Source: Tritrichomonas musculus (lineage: Eukaryota > Parabasalia > Tritrichomonadida > Tritrichomonadidae). Taken from it: a DNA stretch of 64,000 nucleotides. Below, piece by piece: positions 1 to 10,284 of the stretch. Position numbers and translations under genes: made by a program. Location of the stretch: positions 496,001 to 560,000 of the forward strand of contig JAPFFF010000043.1 in NCBI GenBank assembly GCA_039105265.1, given 5' to 3'. Numbering within the stretch: position 1 is the stretch's first letter; every line of letters begins with the position of its first letter. The notes beneath the pieces are model-generated. The model saw nothing but the letters and a program-made list of their open reading frames with translations. It did not search any database and was not told where the DNA came from.

Positions 1-232
1 GGACTACATTTTTCGTAACAGAAATATGATTTACTGATTAAAGTTAATTTTTTAGAAAAACAATTCAAAAAGTGACGTAGAAAAAAACGATTGTCCAAAT
101 TAATATCTTGTTTTCTAGTGCATTAAATAAATCATAATTCATATTTTAATTTTATTATCTGTTTTTAAATAATATAAATTAATTATTATCATATTTATTA
201 TAAATTCGCTAGTTTCGACCCTTCTTTGATTT
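1..232. other. AT-rich repeat fragment at window edge
   Basis: There is no gene. Bases about 65-99 hold a word (AAAAAGTGACGTAGAAAAAA followed by CGATTGTCC) that recurs almost unchanged at 58635-58666, directly beside the left end of the MITE at 58670. This is therefore probably the edge of a related dispersed repeat that is cut by the window boundary. Confidence 0.4.
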
Positions 233-1399
233 TAGGCATGTTATTTTGAGAATCGATATCAGAATTGACACTTTTTTAAACTTGATAATCAATTATCAGT
301 TTGTAAACCTGATATCGATATTCTCAGGAAATCGTTAACCAAATAAGAAATGTTATATGAAAAATATTGTAAATATGATAACGATTAATGATTATCAATC
401 ATTATCAGTAATTTTTCACTTGCTAAAAATGATTAAATTTTATTTTTCTATTTGTAAAATAATATATCACTTGGATAAAACATATATTCTGGCTTTTTAT
501 AAGATTAAATTTATTTTAAGCAAATATATTTGATTTTTTTATTTTTAAAAAATTTGAATACTTTCGAAAATATTTTTCTTGATATCAAAATTTTTCTCGA
601 TATTTGACATCGATATCGATTATCAAATTAATAACTTTGTTATCAATATCAAAAAACGTACTGATAATTGATATCGATTATCGAGATCGATTTCAGAGAT
701 CGAGAATTTTTTTTCTCAGCTTTTGATATCAGAATTTTCAATTAAACTTTTTGATAAATATATGATCGTAATTCATTCTCAAATATTTCATAAAAAAGAA
801 TGTATTTTTTTGTTTTAATCTTAATATAAGCATCAATACATTCTATTATTTATTTTTAATTATTTTAAAATCGCAAATACCAATTATAAAAAAAGATAAA
901 TCTGTTTGAGATCTCGAGATCTCGGTTATTGATATCAAGTTTACAATTATTTTTTATATCACATTTAATAACTATATAGTGAACGTTTTTCAAAATCAAA
1001 TTACCCATCAAAGCATGCTTTATGCAACGATTCTGCTCCTTTAAAACGAAAATTAGAAAGAATTGAAGCTATTGTAAACATAATATTTCAACATTAGTAA
1101 TAAGTCACAGAATTTTTATTGCCTAGCTGTTTGATTTTGCATCATTCCCAAAAAAGCTAAAAAGGCTTTGAAAAAACTATACTTTATTATAATAAATATT
1201 TCTTTTTTAGATTTTTTATATTTATGCCATTTTACTCCATTAAAATTTCTGAAATAAAATCTCGGGAAAAAGGGAAAAAAAAATCTATCCTAATATCTTG
1301 ATAATCGATAATCTCGATATCAGATTTTTAAACTGATAATCAAGTATCAGATGTAAAAAAGTGACGTTTTTGATATCGATTCTCAAAATAACAAGCCTA
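233..1399. mobile_element. Palindrome-rich non-autonomous TIR element (family A, copy 1)
   Basis: The ends are inverted copies of each other: the left end reads TAGGCATGTTATTTTGAGAA from 233, and the right end, read on the minus strand from 1399, gives TAGGCTTGTTATTTTGAGAA. Both continue into ATCGATATCA and a CACTTTTTT stretch. The interior is crowded with self-complementary words (GATATC, ATCGAT, CTCGAG, AGATCT) and has no usable reading frame. A block at about 660-965 is repeated inverted at 27120-27430 and direct at 63250-64000, which shows a dispersed family. It is best read as a MITE mobilised by a transposase encoded elsewhere; the superfamily is not clear. Confidence 0.7.
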
Positions 1400-1511
1400 C
1401 ATCAAACAAAATCAAAAAAGATTTCTATTGATAAATAATACAACTGATTTTGAAATAAATGACCTTTTAATGAATGATATTATTTTTGATTTTTTAATTT
1501 CATTTTTTCCC

Positions 1512-2167
1512 GGCCAAATAGAGGTGGGGGAGCAAAATTTTTTTTTAAATCAGTTCAAAATTATAATATAAATTCTTATATATATATGGTAAATTAAATC
1601 ACAAAGTTTCAAGATTATTGGACTGGCGCATTCCAAAATAAAAAAATAAATAAAAATTCTGGTGCTATATGGTCAGAAAAACAATTATTATAGTTAATTT
1701 GTTCTCAGTTTGGAATTGGCCAGCGTTTTATTTGTTATATTTTAATATTATTTTATTTAAATATTACTATTTTTATTTGATTCGTTAAAACTAGATTTTC
1801 TTTTATCTTTGAGAAGAATTTCGTAAATCATTACACATGCAATATTTATCTATAATTTTTTTCATTTAAAAATTATTAATAGTAGTATTTGAAGAAATAA
1901 TATTTTTTAAAATTGTTTTTATATAATAAATATATTATAATTTTTATTATAACTTATTTTTATATCGAGATAAATATATTTTAATGATAAATAAAAACTT
2001 CATATTTAATCAAGTTAGGCATAAGATATACGGATTAAATAAAATAAAATAAGTTTTCATACTTATTCTTCCAATAACAAGAAATAAATCTTTTTTTATA
2101 CTGTTAAAATTGGTATTTTTTTAAATAAAAAATACGTTATTTTTGGCTCCCCCACCTCTGGCCAAAT
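1512..2167. mobile_element. hAT-type MITE with 8-bp target site duplication
   Basis: The element proper is 1520-2159 (640 bp). Its ends are perfect 14-bp inverted repeats, AGAGGTGGGGGAGC and its complement, followed by AAAA/TTTT. It is flanked on both sides by the direct repeat GGCCAAAT (1512-1519 and 2160-2167). An 8-bp duplication and an end of the (C/T)AGAGG type are classic for hAT elements. The interior is AT-rich and non-coding. The clean duplication suggests a fairly recent insertion. Confidence 0.8.
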
Positions 2168-2409
2168 AAAAAGCGGTTGAACCCCCTTTGGTTTGACTTG
2201 TTTACATGATATATCTAAATCAAAGTTTATATATTAAACTATGATATAATATTAATTATACTTTATTTATATAATACATAAATATTAAATCCAAACAATA
2301 ATTGAATTGATAAAGAAACGCATTCAAAATTTTCAAGAAAATATAATTATTCAATTTTCATTTTTCAATCAAAAAAAAAAGTAATCAATCAAATAAAAAT
2401 AATATAAAA

Positions 2410-2649
2410 AAAAATCTTTTTATGTTACAAAATTTTAACCGATTCTTACCGCCAGCCGCGAGGTCTCGACTCGGCTTCGCTTCGCTCAGCCTCACTCGAC
2501 GCCCGCTAGGCGGTATGGAGTCTCAGTAAAAATAATGTAAAAATAAAAAAAGATTTGTTTTTTCAATTATTTTATTTAGATTATTTTTTCTGAATGATTT
2601 CCACTTTTTGAAGGTTCTTCAGAAAAGACTAACTATACTTTAGTTGATC
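2410..2649. repeat. GC-cored dispersed repeat, copy 1
   Basis: A ~80-bp GC-rich island (2449-2520) stands out in very AT-rich DNA. It contains repeated TTCGCT/CTCGCT-like words and is bounded by TACCGCC and GGCGGTA. The island and about 150 bp of AT-rich flank are nearly identical to 57236-57474, where the repeat lies inside a complete inverted-repeat element. In this copy the left arm is diverged, while the right arm (ending ACTTTTTGAA at about 2602-2612) is kept. Confidence 0.7.
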
Positions 2650-3577
2650 ATTTTCCTTATTAAAATTCAGAAAAATTTGTATCTAATAATACATATCATG
2701 TAATATTTTCATTTGTGTAAATGTTTTGAATGCAATTATCAAAAATTGAGATATATAAAAAATAAAGTTTCCAAAAAAAAAAGTTGATTTTTTTAATGTC
2801 ATATGTTTTATCTATTTATATAAATGAAAAAAAATTATTTTATGAACATTTTATTTGAGTGTGTATTAATAAAAAGAAAAAAGAAAGGTCAAAAATTGAC
2901 CTTAATTTAATATCAATATTTGAATATTTAAGCTTTTCAAACTCAAATACAAGTAGAAATTAAATTATGAGAATTTTGATATGATATTTAATTGTTTTTT
3001 GTATTCTACTTGATTAGATATTAAATCTAAATTTCTGGAAATTTCAAGAATGACTTTGGTGATTTAAAAATTCACACTCATCTTTTCAATTGAAAATTTA
3101 GCAACATAAAAATAACAATTGAATATAAAAAAACACTATGCAACTTTTTCTAAAAATAATCAATTATTTTCTTTTTATTTTTTTATATTTTTAAAAATAA
3201 TTCAAAAAGCTTTAAAAAAATTATTCAATTTTTTGAAAAAAAAATTCTTGGTGAACCAAATAAGACTATTTTGGTATTCTTCATTGATTTAAAAATGATT
3301 TCAAATCAAAAAAAAAGAAGTTAAATGATGTTTGCAGTGATATGAAAAGTGAAAAACTCAAGAAAAATTTTAAAATATCTCTTTGAAAAATAGGTTGTTT
3401 CTTGAATAAACATAAAAATGTATTTGAAATAATAAATAGAATATTAAACAAACATATATATTCATGTGGCAAAATTGTAAATTAAGATAATGATTAGTAT
3501 TTTGTAAACCTTTTAAATTTTGAATCAACGAAGATTTGATTTCATAAAAAAAAAAAAAAAATAAACATAAGCAAACG
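2650..3577. other. Gene-free AT-rich stretch upstream of Myb gene
   Basis: No coding region is supported. Open frames here are short, low-complexity and lysine/phenylalanine-rich. An A-run ends about 16 bp upstream of the Myb start codon; no promoter element could be identified with confidence. Confidence 0.5.
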
Positions 3578-4537
3578 ATGATTTCAATTCCTTCTTTTAC
3601 TGTAGGGAATAACATTTATCCATGTAATTTCCCAAATGATCAACCCTTCTCATTTCCAATAATAGTTAATTTTCCATCTTTAAGTTGTATCACTCCTTAT
3701 GGTTCTTGTCCAAATATTGCAACTCCGATGATGATGAATTTGAATAATCCAAATTGTACGGTGCCTAATAATTTTTTTCCAACTAATCAATTAATCTCAC
3801 TTGATATTTCACAACAAATGAAAAATGATTTAATAAGCAAAACAACTTTAAATCCAAATGCTAATCAGATATCTGCAGCCAATGAATCAAATAAAGGTAA
3901 AACAACCAAAAGCATTAATCTATTTAATAGCTCAAATTCGGAATCTACATTTGATTCATCAAAAAAAAGTGCTAGGGTTCATTTCACAAAGAAAGAAGAT
4001 GACAGAATAAAAGAGTTGGTTGAAAGATTTGGAAAGAAAAATTGGTCAATCATTGCTTCTTTTATGAATGGAAGGTCAGCAAAGCAGTGTCGTGATAGAT
4101 ATTGTAATTACCTTGTTCCTGGCTTTTTCCAAGGCGAATGGAGTAAAGAAGAAGATGATTTATTACTCAAACTATATAAAGAAAACGGATCAAAGTGGTC
4201 CATCATTCAAGGTTATTTTCCAAAACGAAGCTCGAATTCAGTAAAGAATCGATGGTATTATTTTCTTCGTAAAAAATACGAAGAAGAAGAAAATAGAAAG
4301 AAAAATGAAGAAGAAAAAAATAAAGAAACAAATGAAAAAGAAAATGTGGTCGAGGCTCAAGTTGAGCTAAACTTTGTTGAAGATGAATCTAATGAAGAAG
4401 AAGAAAATATAAAAACTGAATTTTTTGCGATTCCTGATGAAGTTCAAATGCAACCAAAAGAAAATGATAATATTTTTGAAATTAACAGAAATGTTTTGGA
4501 TAGTCTAAATGAAAATGGATGGATGTTATTTGATTGA
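3578..4537 (+). CDS. R2R3-type Myb DNA-binding protein
   Basis: This 319-residue protein has two Myb/SANT repeats. The first is at about residues 135-180 (tryptophan in KKNWSII, then the recognition helix AKQCRDRY). The second is at about 186-235 (GEWSKEEDDLLL, SKWSIIQ, SNSVKNRW). The NCYL-like linker with VPG between the repeats matches the c-Myb-like arrangement that is greatly expanded in trichomonads. Residues 1-130 are Asn/Ser/Pro-rich and probably disordered. Residues 240-290 are Glu/Lys-rich and could act as an activation region (inference). It is likely a nuclear sequence-specific transcription regulator. The first in-frame ATG follows a poly-A tract; no intron is needed. A paralogue lies at 60794. 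Confidence 0.93.
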   Translation: MISIPSFTVGNNIYPCNFPNDQPFSFPIIVNFPSLSCITPYGSCPNIATPMMMNLNNPNCTVPNNFFPTNQLISLDISQQMKNDLISKTTLNPNANQISAANESNKGKTTKSINLFNSSNSESTFDSSKKSARVHFTKKEDDRIKELVERFGKKNWSIIASFMNGRSAKQCRDRYCNYLVPGFFQGEWSKEEDDLLLKLYKENGSKWSIIQGYFPKRSSNSVKNRWYYFLRKKYEEEENRKKNEEEKNKETNEKENVVEAQVELNFVEDESNEEEENIKTEFFAIPDEVQMQPKENDNIFEINRNVLDSLNENGWMLFD

Positions 4538-4621
4538 ATACTAATTCATATTAAATTTTATTCATTTTCATCCAAAAGAACTGAATTAGTTAATAAAAAA
4601 TGAATGCAAAATGAATTTTTA

Positions 4622-4652
<31 letters not shown>

Positions 4653-6139
4653 TGAGTTAACTGTTTTTATAAAACACAAATTAATATTAGAATAGCATTA
4701 ACTGTGATTTTTTTGTTATAAATGATGAATAACAGTAATGTTTTTTTGGTGAAGTGGCCATATGAGCTAAATTCAAATTTAATATTTTACTTATTCTTCA
4801 ATAAAAATATTTATTTCTAGTAATTATAATATTGAAGAATTTTTAAATAAAAGCAAATTTTAATTTATTAATTTCAATAGGTTATAGTGCGCACAACTTT
4901 TTGTATTAATAGTTAAAAACTTTAGAACTTTTGAATAAAAAGAATATTTCGATAAATAATTCATAATTTATTTTATATCAATTCATATAATAAAATTAGG
5001 TCTTTTATTCACCAATTTAGATATTAATTCAAAATATTCAAAAAATTGAATGATAATAGAAAAAGAGAAAGCATAACCATTTAATTTAATTGATTGATAT
5101 AAAATGAATATATAACGATTTATTATTTGATAGAAATTAATTATGTAAATGAAGATGTAAATTTTATAGTTATTATAAAAGTATTTCTTACTTAAAATTT
5201 TTTTATAATTTAGAAATCATTAGTCATGGAATTTTTAATTAATTGTGTGAGATAATTGAAAAATGTAGATGAAAAAAGAATGTTTACCTAAAATATTTGC
5301 ACTCTTTTAAAGTAATTCAGAAAAATGAACATATATTTAAATGATTATCAATATATGAAAATAAATTTAAAATTTAAATATATGTATAGTAATGTTGAGG
5401 TATTATTTCTTTGAATTATGGCTAGTATTTTCAAAATTTGAAAATTTTATAGTTGAATTAATTATTTATAGAAAAGTGATTACTAAAATGATGATTTTAG
5501 ACTATCAAAGCTCCTAATAAAATACCTGATAGAAGATAAGATGATTATGTTACATCAATATGTATATAAAAAGATTTTTTATAGATTGACTTTTTGCTTC
5601 TGTAGCAGTTAGTGCATTTTTGTCGATTAGCGAATAAAGTGATTTTATTCAAAATGATGAGTAAGTAATGAAAGAGTATTTTAAGTAATTTTAAATGTTG
5701 ATGGAAGTATAATTTTAAATTGATATTGGTTAAAAAAAAAAAAATGAATGTTTCGATTTTATATTAGCAATCCGACAATGTATTAGTTTTGAGAATGGCT
5801 GAGAATTTAATGTTTTTAGTACACTCCCTTTTTGTTCTTACCTAAGGAGATTTTCCATACTTTTTTTTATAATTATATTTATTTCAAATTCTTTCAAATT
5901 TTTCTATTAAAGTAAAATTTATTTCAAATTCTCCCTCAGATCCTTTTCAAAAAATAATCAAAAAGTTAAAACAATATTATCAACTCAGTTTTCAGTAAAC
6001 CTTCGAAAGGTCACCCTAAAATACTAACCCTACCAATAATTTTTATTAAAAAGTATTAAAGAGCTTGTAAATTTTATAATAAACCTTTTTTATATAAATA
6101 TTTATTCCACATTTTGAGATAAATGAATTGTAAAAATTT
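4538..6139. other. Gene-free AT-rich stretch
   Basis: No coding region, RNA gene or clear terminal repeats are seen. It holds an A-run at about 4630-4651 and several short inverted words, but nothing that supports a feature. Confidence 0.5.
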
Positions 6140-6212
6140 CGGGTCAAAAACCGCTTTGGGTAGGCGGTAATTTGCGACCCCTGGTCAAAATATACCTAAA
6201 ATTTTTGACCCG
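6140..6212. repeat. Nested inverted repeat with GC-richer stem
   Basis: CGGGTCAAAAA at 6140-6150 is complementary to TTTTTGACCCG at 6202-6212. Inside it, CCGC at 6151-6154 pairs with GCGG at 6164-6167. The outer 11-bp stem is perfect and unusually GC-rich for the neighbourhood. It could be a small structured RNA or the remnant of a transposon end. There is no promoter or terminator evidence, so no RNA gene is claimed. Confidence 0.45.
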
Positions 6213-6403
6213 ATTGAAAATTGGTAAATCGGGTACCCCTTACAAGGTCTAGTTTTCAGTTTTTTCAAAAACGATACTGTTAGTTTTTTAAAATATGTTT
6301 AAGTTAAAAATATATATTATTTCTTATTTTCTTTTTTTCATTAGGGGAAAAATATATTTTAAATAATAATTGTTCAAGATAATTATAATCATTTTTATAT
6401 AGG

Positions 6404-6431
6404 CACTTTTTGAATGACCATTCAAAAAGTG
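6404..6431. repeat. Perfect 13-bp palindrome (CACTTTTTGAATG)
   Basis: CACTTTTTGAATG (6404-6416) is followed after two bases by its exact complement CATTCAAAAAGTG (6419-6431). The same word forms the outer end of the MITE at 57183-57438, so this may be two MITE ends head to head or a collapsed remnant. Confidence 0.6.
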
Positions 6432-6999
6432 ACTTGTAAAACTAATAAAAATTCTCTAGGTACAACTTTTTGAGTTAATAAAGCTCTCAAAAAGCTACTA
6501 CATTTATTTTTTTAAATAAAGAAAAATCAATTTTTTCATGATATACTTAACAGTTAATAGAACCCTCTTGAATTTATCTTATTTTTTAAAGAATCCATTT
6601 CATGAATATATTGAATAAGCAAAATCGCAAAACCACTTACAAAGCCATCATAATTTATAAAAATAAATTCAAAAATAAAGACTATTATTCTCCAAAATGT
6701 TTATTGATATATTTTCTCGTTAATTATACCATTTTCTTTCCAAATTGAAGAATAACGTCTCTTATAATATAATTATTTAATAATTGTTTAATAATTATTT
6801 ACTCAATTTTATTTTTTTGTATGTTAATTTAGCCAAATTATTATTAGTTATCTTATTATCTATCGTTTACTGGATCAAAATTCTAGATTTAAAGGGTTTT
6901 CACTTTCATTCAAATATTCATAAAAAAAATATCGGAAAAACTCTATTAAATAGCTTAACATTATTTTATATACCTGCTTAAAATGAGATTTTTCTGGTT

Positions 7000-8640
7000 A
7001 TTTTATACAGTGTAGAAGGAAAAAAGCGAAGATTGCGATTTTAAATCAACCAAAAATAGTTTAAAGTAGGTGCTACTCTCTAATTTCCTTTGATAAAAGA
7101 ATATTAAGCTTTTATACCAAATATAAAATTATAATAAAAAAAAATCTTAACCAAATTTAAAATGCTTAGTGAATAAAATATCACAGAACCAGAAGCATCA
7201 AGTGAAATAACTGCTTTTAAAAAGCGATTTTTTAAGATTATTTGAGATATGCAAAAGATCTCCTATCGACAATTTTTTTTTAATTCTCTGAATAACATTA
7301 TTATAGAAAATAAATCACCAGGCCTAACTTTTTTTCCCATATGATTATAAAATGATTGATGAAGTAATTTATAACATTGATCACCATCAAACGCTAAAAA
7401 ATGAATTATAATAATTCATATCCTGAAGACGATAATTTATACAAAAGAAAAGAGAGGTGAATTAAACTATTAGGGTATTGCCTATGAAATTTGTAAATTT
7501 TACATAATTCAAAAAGTTCTCTTTGGATGTAATTATCATAACAATAATCTTTGTAATCAATGTTTGCCCGTTCCTGTATTGATGGTGATCACTGCCTCGG
7601 ATATAATTTTACTTCACTAGCTGAGAGTATGAATTTTATGCTTAAAAAATCCCTTTCTTACTGAATGCTAATATTACTTCAAGCACAATTTGAATTCAAT
7701 CAAATTTGATCAGCAACTTAGTGACATTAAGAACAAAATAATAGGGTTTGTTATCGATGGGGATAACAAAAGCCGCTGCTTATTGGAATAGTAGGATTTC
7801 AAGCCTCAGATATACCGAGATCCTAACCATCTCATATTATCTTTTAGTAGATATCTAACTAATGAGCTCGCTAAATATAAAAACATGGTTAAAGGCTGCA
7901 CTAATTGTTTTCATGGTATCAGGATCAAAATTGAAGAATGATATGTATTGTAATTATGATCCGCAAATAAAGTAATTTGGATGGAGTAGTACTAAAAGTG
8001 GAATAGGAAACAAATATATACCAAGTAATAAAACATATCTCTAGTGAAATTTAGGTTTAGCTAAGTCTGAGGGGCCTTTAAAACGCACAGCCTAATGTAT
8101 AGAAGAATTATCTAGAATAGATAAAATATTACTTTTGTTGATTATAGTAATTGAAGAATCAAAAGAAAATAGATTTGAAACCGTTTTACATAATATTGCT
8201 CTCATTGAACTCATTTTGAGAAAATTTGATCAGTGCTTTCTTGAATTTAAATTTAGACAGAGAAATCCTGGTGTATGCCTACTGGTTTCTACAAAAAGTT
8301 GTTTTTTTTTTTTTCTGGGAAAAAACATATAGATCGATTTCTCCACAACAAAGTGTAAAACAATTTATCCCACAAAGTCCTTATCTAAAAGTTGGTCTCC
8401 CTAATTCATAGAGAAATTTACCAATCATTAAATACTTTTACATTCCAAATATTATTGTGCAAGAAAAAGAGTGAGAACAGAAAGAAATCGATTTTAAGGT
8501 TGTAAGAAAGCTGATTATCAAAGCTAGAAAAGAAATTCTCAAAAATCGAGTATTAACTGAAACTGAAGATATAGGCTTAGCACGAGAACATGAGCTTTTT
8601 TATAAGAGAAGATAATTGTCATGAAATATTTTCAAAGATT
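7000..8640 (+). pseudogene. Eroded coding-like relic, family not recognised
   Basis: Base composition is less AT-biased than the surroundings. Short blocks in changing plus-strand frames read like protein: for example GFVIDGDNKSRCLLE near 7748-7795, and a Cys-x2-Cys pair near 7555-7570. Stops and frame changes occur every few tens of codons. No domain could be named; an old transposase or host gene is possible. The open frames at 8135-8332 and 8226-8411 are not supported as genes on their own. Confidence 0.3.
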
Positions 8641-8740
8641 TTTTTTTTATCATGAGGAATTTTTCAAAAAATAATTATTTTTTTAAAAAATTTTTTTGGT
8701 GACAAAAATAAAAAAATCTCTCAAATGGTCCATTTTTTGA

Positions 8741-10115
8741 ACTTATCTTCCTCTCAAACATATCTTCAAATAATTTTTTTGACCAGATCCTCTCAAAAAG
8801 TTAAAAAAATTGAACTATAAAAAAGTATAAAACAATTAAAATTTTTATTAAATTTATAGTACGTCGCTTATTTGAAGACCTGCTCTGTCTTGATCTTGAT
8901 CCACGTATAAAAGATAAGCATCACTTAACCATCTACCGTGTGTTTTAAAAATTTCAGGGTCAATGTGATTCTGAGATGCATGAGTTGCGCCACAACGTCT
9001 AAACGAATGTCAAGAATATTTTGTAGGATCTAATTCTAATTTTATTAAAACATCCTTAAGTTTTCTTCGAAGATAGTCTTCATCGATATTTACGATTGAA
9101 TCTTCATCATTATAATTTTGAATAAAACCTATATAATTTATTGGATAGTATATTTTATGTTGGTTGTTATATAAGTATGTCGTAATTCCATTTCCATTCT
9201 GGTCGGTTTTGGAATATCTTATATTTAATATTAATTTATTACTTTGAACATCGAACTTTATATCTTTTTTACATAAACTTAAAAGCTAGGAAATTCTTAA
9301 AAACCGTAGAAAGATATCGTCATGTAAAACATCATTCTAATGTTATCAATATCTGTCATAAGACTGTAAATATTTTAGAAAAAAATATGTTTGAAAATGT
9401 ATTTTAGCAAATGGTGATGAATCTTCTTTGAATGATCTCTATAAACCGCTTTTGAACTTTTTGAATTCATTTGATAGTATTAAATTTGGTAAATCGTCAC
9501 TTTTAAAATAGTGAGAAATTCCAGAAATATATGATTTTAACGTATTTATAGTTATTCCGTGTTTTGCTTGATAATTAATAAACACTTTTATTTTTTCTAT
9601 AGATATTGGATAATAAGGTTGTTTAAATTGTTCTGTAATTGATTCATACACTCTTAAATTTTAATCATATGTATTTTTCGAACTTTTTGTAATAGAATTT
9701 TCACGGTATTGCTCTGATTGTTGAAGATACATAATAAAATCAGGTGTTTTATTATCATTATTTTGATTATGCTGTTGTTGCTGTTGTTGTGGATGTTGTT
9801 GTTGAATAAATTGAGGTATTTGCGGTTGACTATTGTATTGTTGTGGAACCATATACTGATCAAAATTTATCTGATTTTGAAACTGAAAGTTAAACATAGT
9901 GTTCTGTTGGTTTAAAGGCTGTGCTAAATCTTGTCCTCTGTTTTCATTGTATGGATTTGAATTAATATGTCCAAAAGTTGTTTGACCAAACATAAGATAA
10001 AAATAAAAATGTTCGCTATTTTGTATGAAAAAGTTAATGTTCAAATTCAATTTTTTTAACTTTTTGAGAGGATCCGACCAAAAAAAAATTTGGAGATTGT
10101 TTGAGAGGAAGGTCC
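8741..10115 (-). mobile_element. Tyrosine-recombinase element with inverted ends
   Basis: The recombinase relic at 8864-9993 is bracketed by ~70-bp imperfect inverted repeats. The left repeat is 8745-8815 (TTCCTCTCAAAC ... TCCTCTCAAAAAGTTAAAAA). The right repeat is 10041-10110 (TTTTTAACTTTTTGAGAGGA ... GTTTGAGAGGAA). Both contain a CTCTCAAA word twice. Cryptons usually lack inverted termini, so this may be a different YR element class or a composite. No target duplication was found. No reverse transcriptase or helicase is present. Confidence 0.6.
8864..9993 (-). pseudogene. Tyrosine recombinase (Crypton/YR-like), broken
   Basis: Reading on the minus strand, the start at 9993 (MFGQTTFG) is followed by an Asn/Gln-rich tail with a polyglutamine run. 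Next comes an N-terminal SAM-like core-binding region (KNTYD, then YESITEQF ... TINTLKSYISGISHYF). The C-terminal catalytic box reads HSFRRCGATH, then KTHGRWLSDAYLLYV: the H-x-x-R, the H/GRW and the nucleophile tyrosine typical of phage-integrase-family recombinases. The first catalytic arginine region is degraded. An in-frame TAA follows KNTYD (about 9661), there is a frame loss near 9280-9440, and a TGA lies directly before HSFRR, so it cannot be translated intact. Such enzymes cut and rejoin DNA through a phosphotyrosine link. Family identity is confident; the element class is not. Confidence 0.8.
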
Positions 10116-10202
10116 AAAAAGTTGATTTAATAATTATTAAATGCACTAGAGTATAATAATTATTAATACATAAAAAGATATACATATTTGATAAACGTTA
10201 AA

Positions 10203-10235
10203 AAAGTAAAGTGGGTGTCCGCACCTCTTATTAAT
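10203..10235. repeat. Short direct repeat, copy 1
   Basis: GTCCGCACCTCTTATTAAT at about 10216-10234 recurs exactly at about 13109-13127 in the same orientation, about 2.9 kb away on the other side of the pogo-like element. The word also contains the short palindrome GGTGTCCGCACC. It may be the end of a larger element or a duplication older than the pogo insertion. Confidence 0.5.
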
Positions 10236-10284
10236 TAAAAAGATAAAAATTTATTTAATTATTTTCTCAAAATAAAATGGATTA

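Noticed and set aside
6784-6981. 65-codon hydrophobic frame
   Set aside because: AT-rich, no homology sense and no supporting context; consistent with chance.
9718-9915. Leucine-rich plus-strand frame
   Set aside because: Complement of the Asn/Gln-rich tail of the recombinase.
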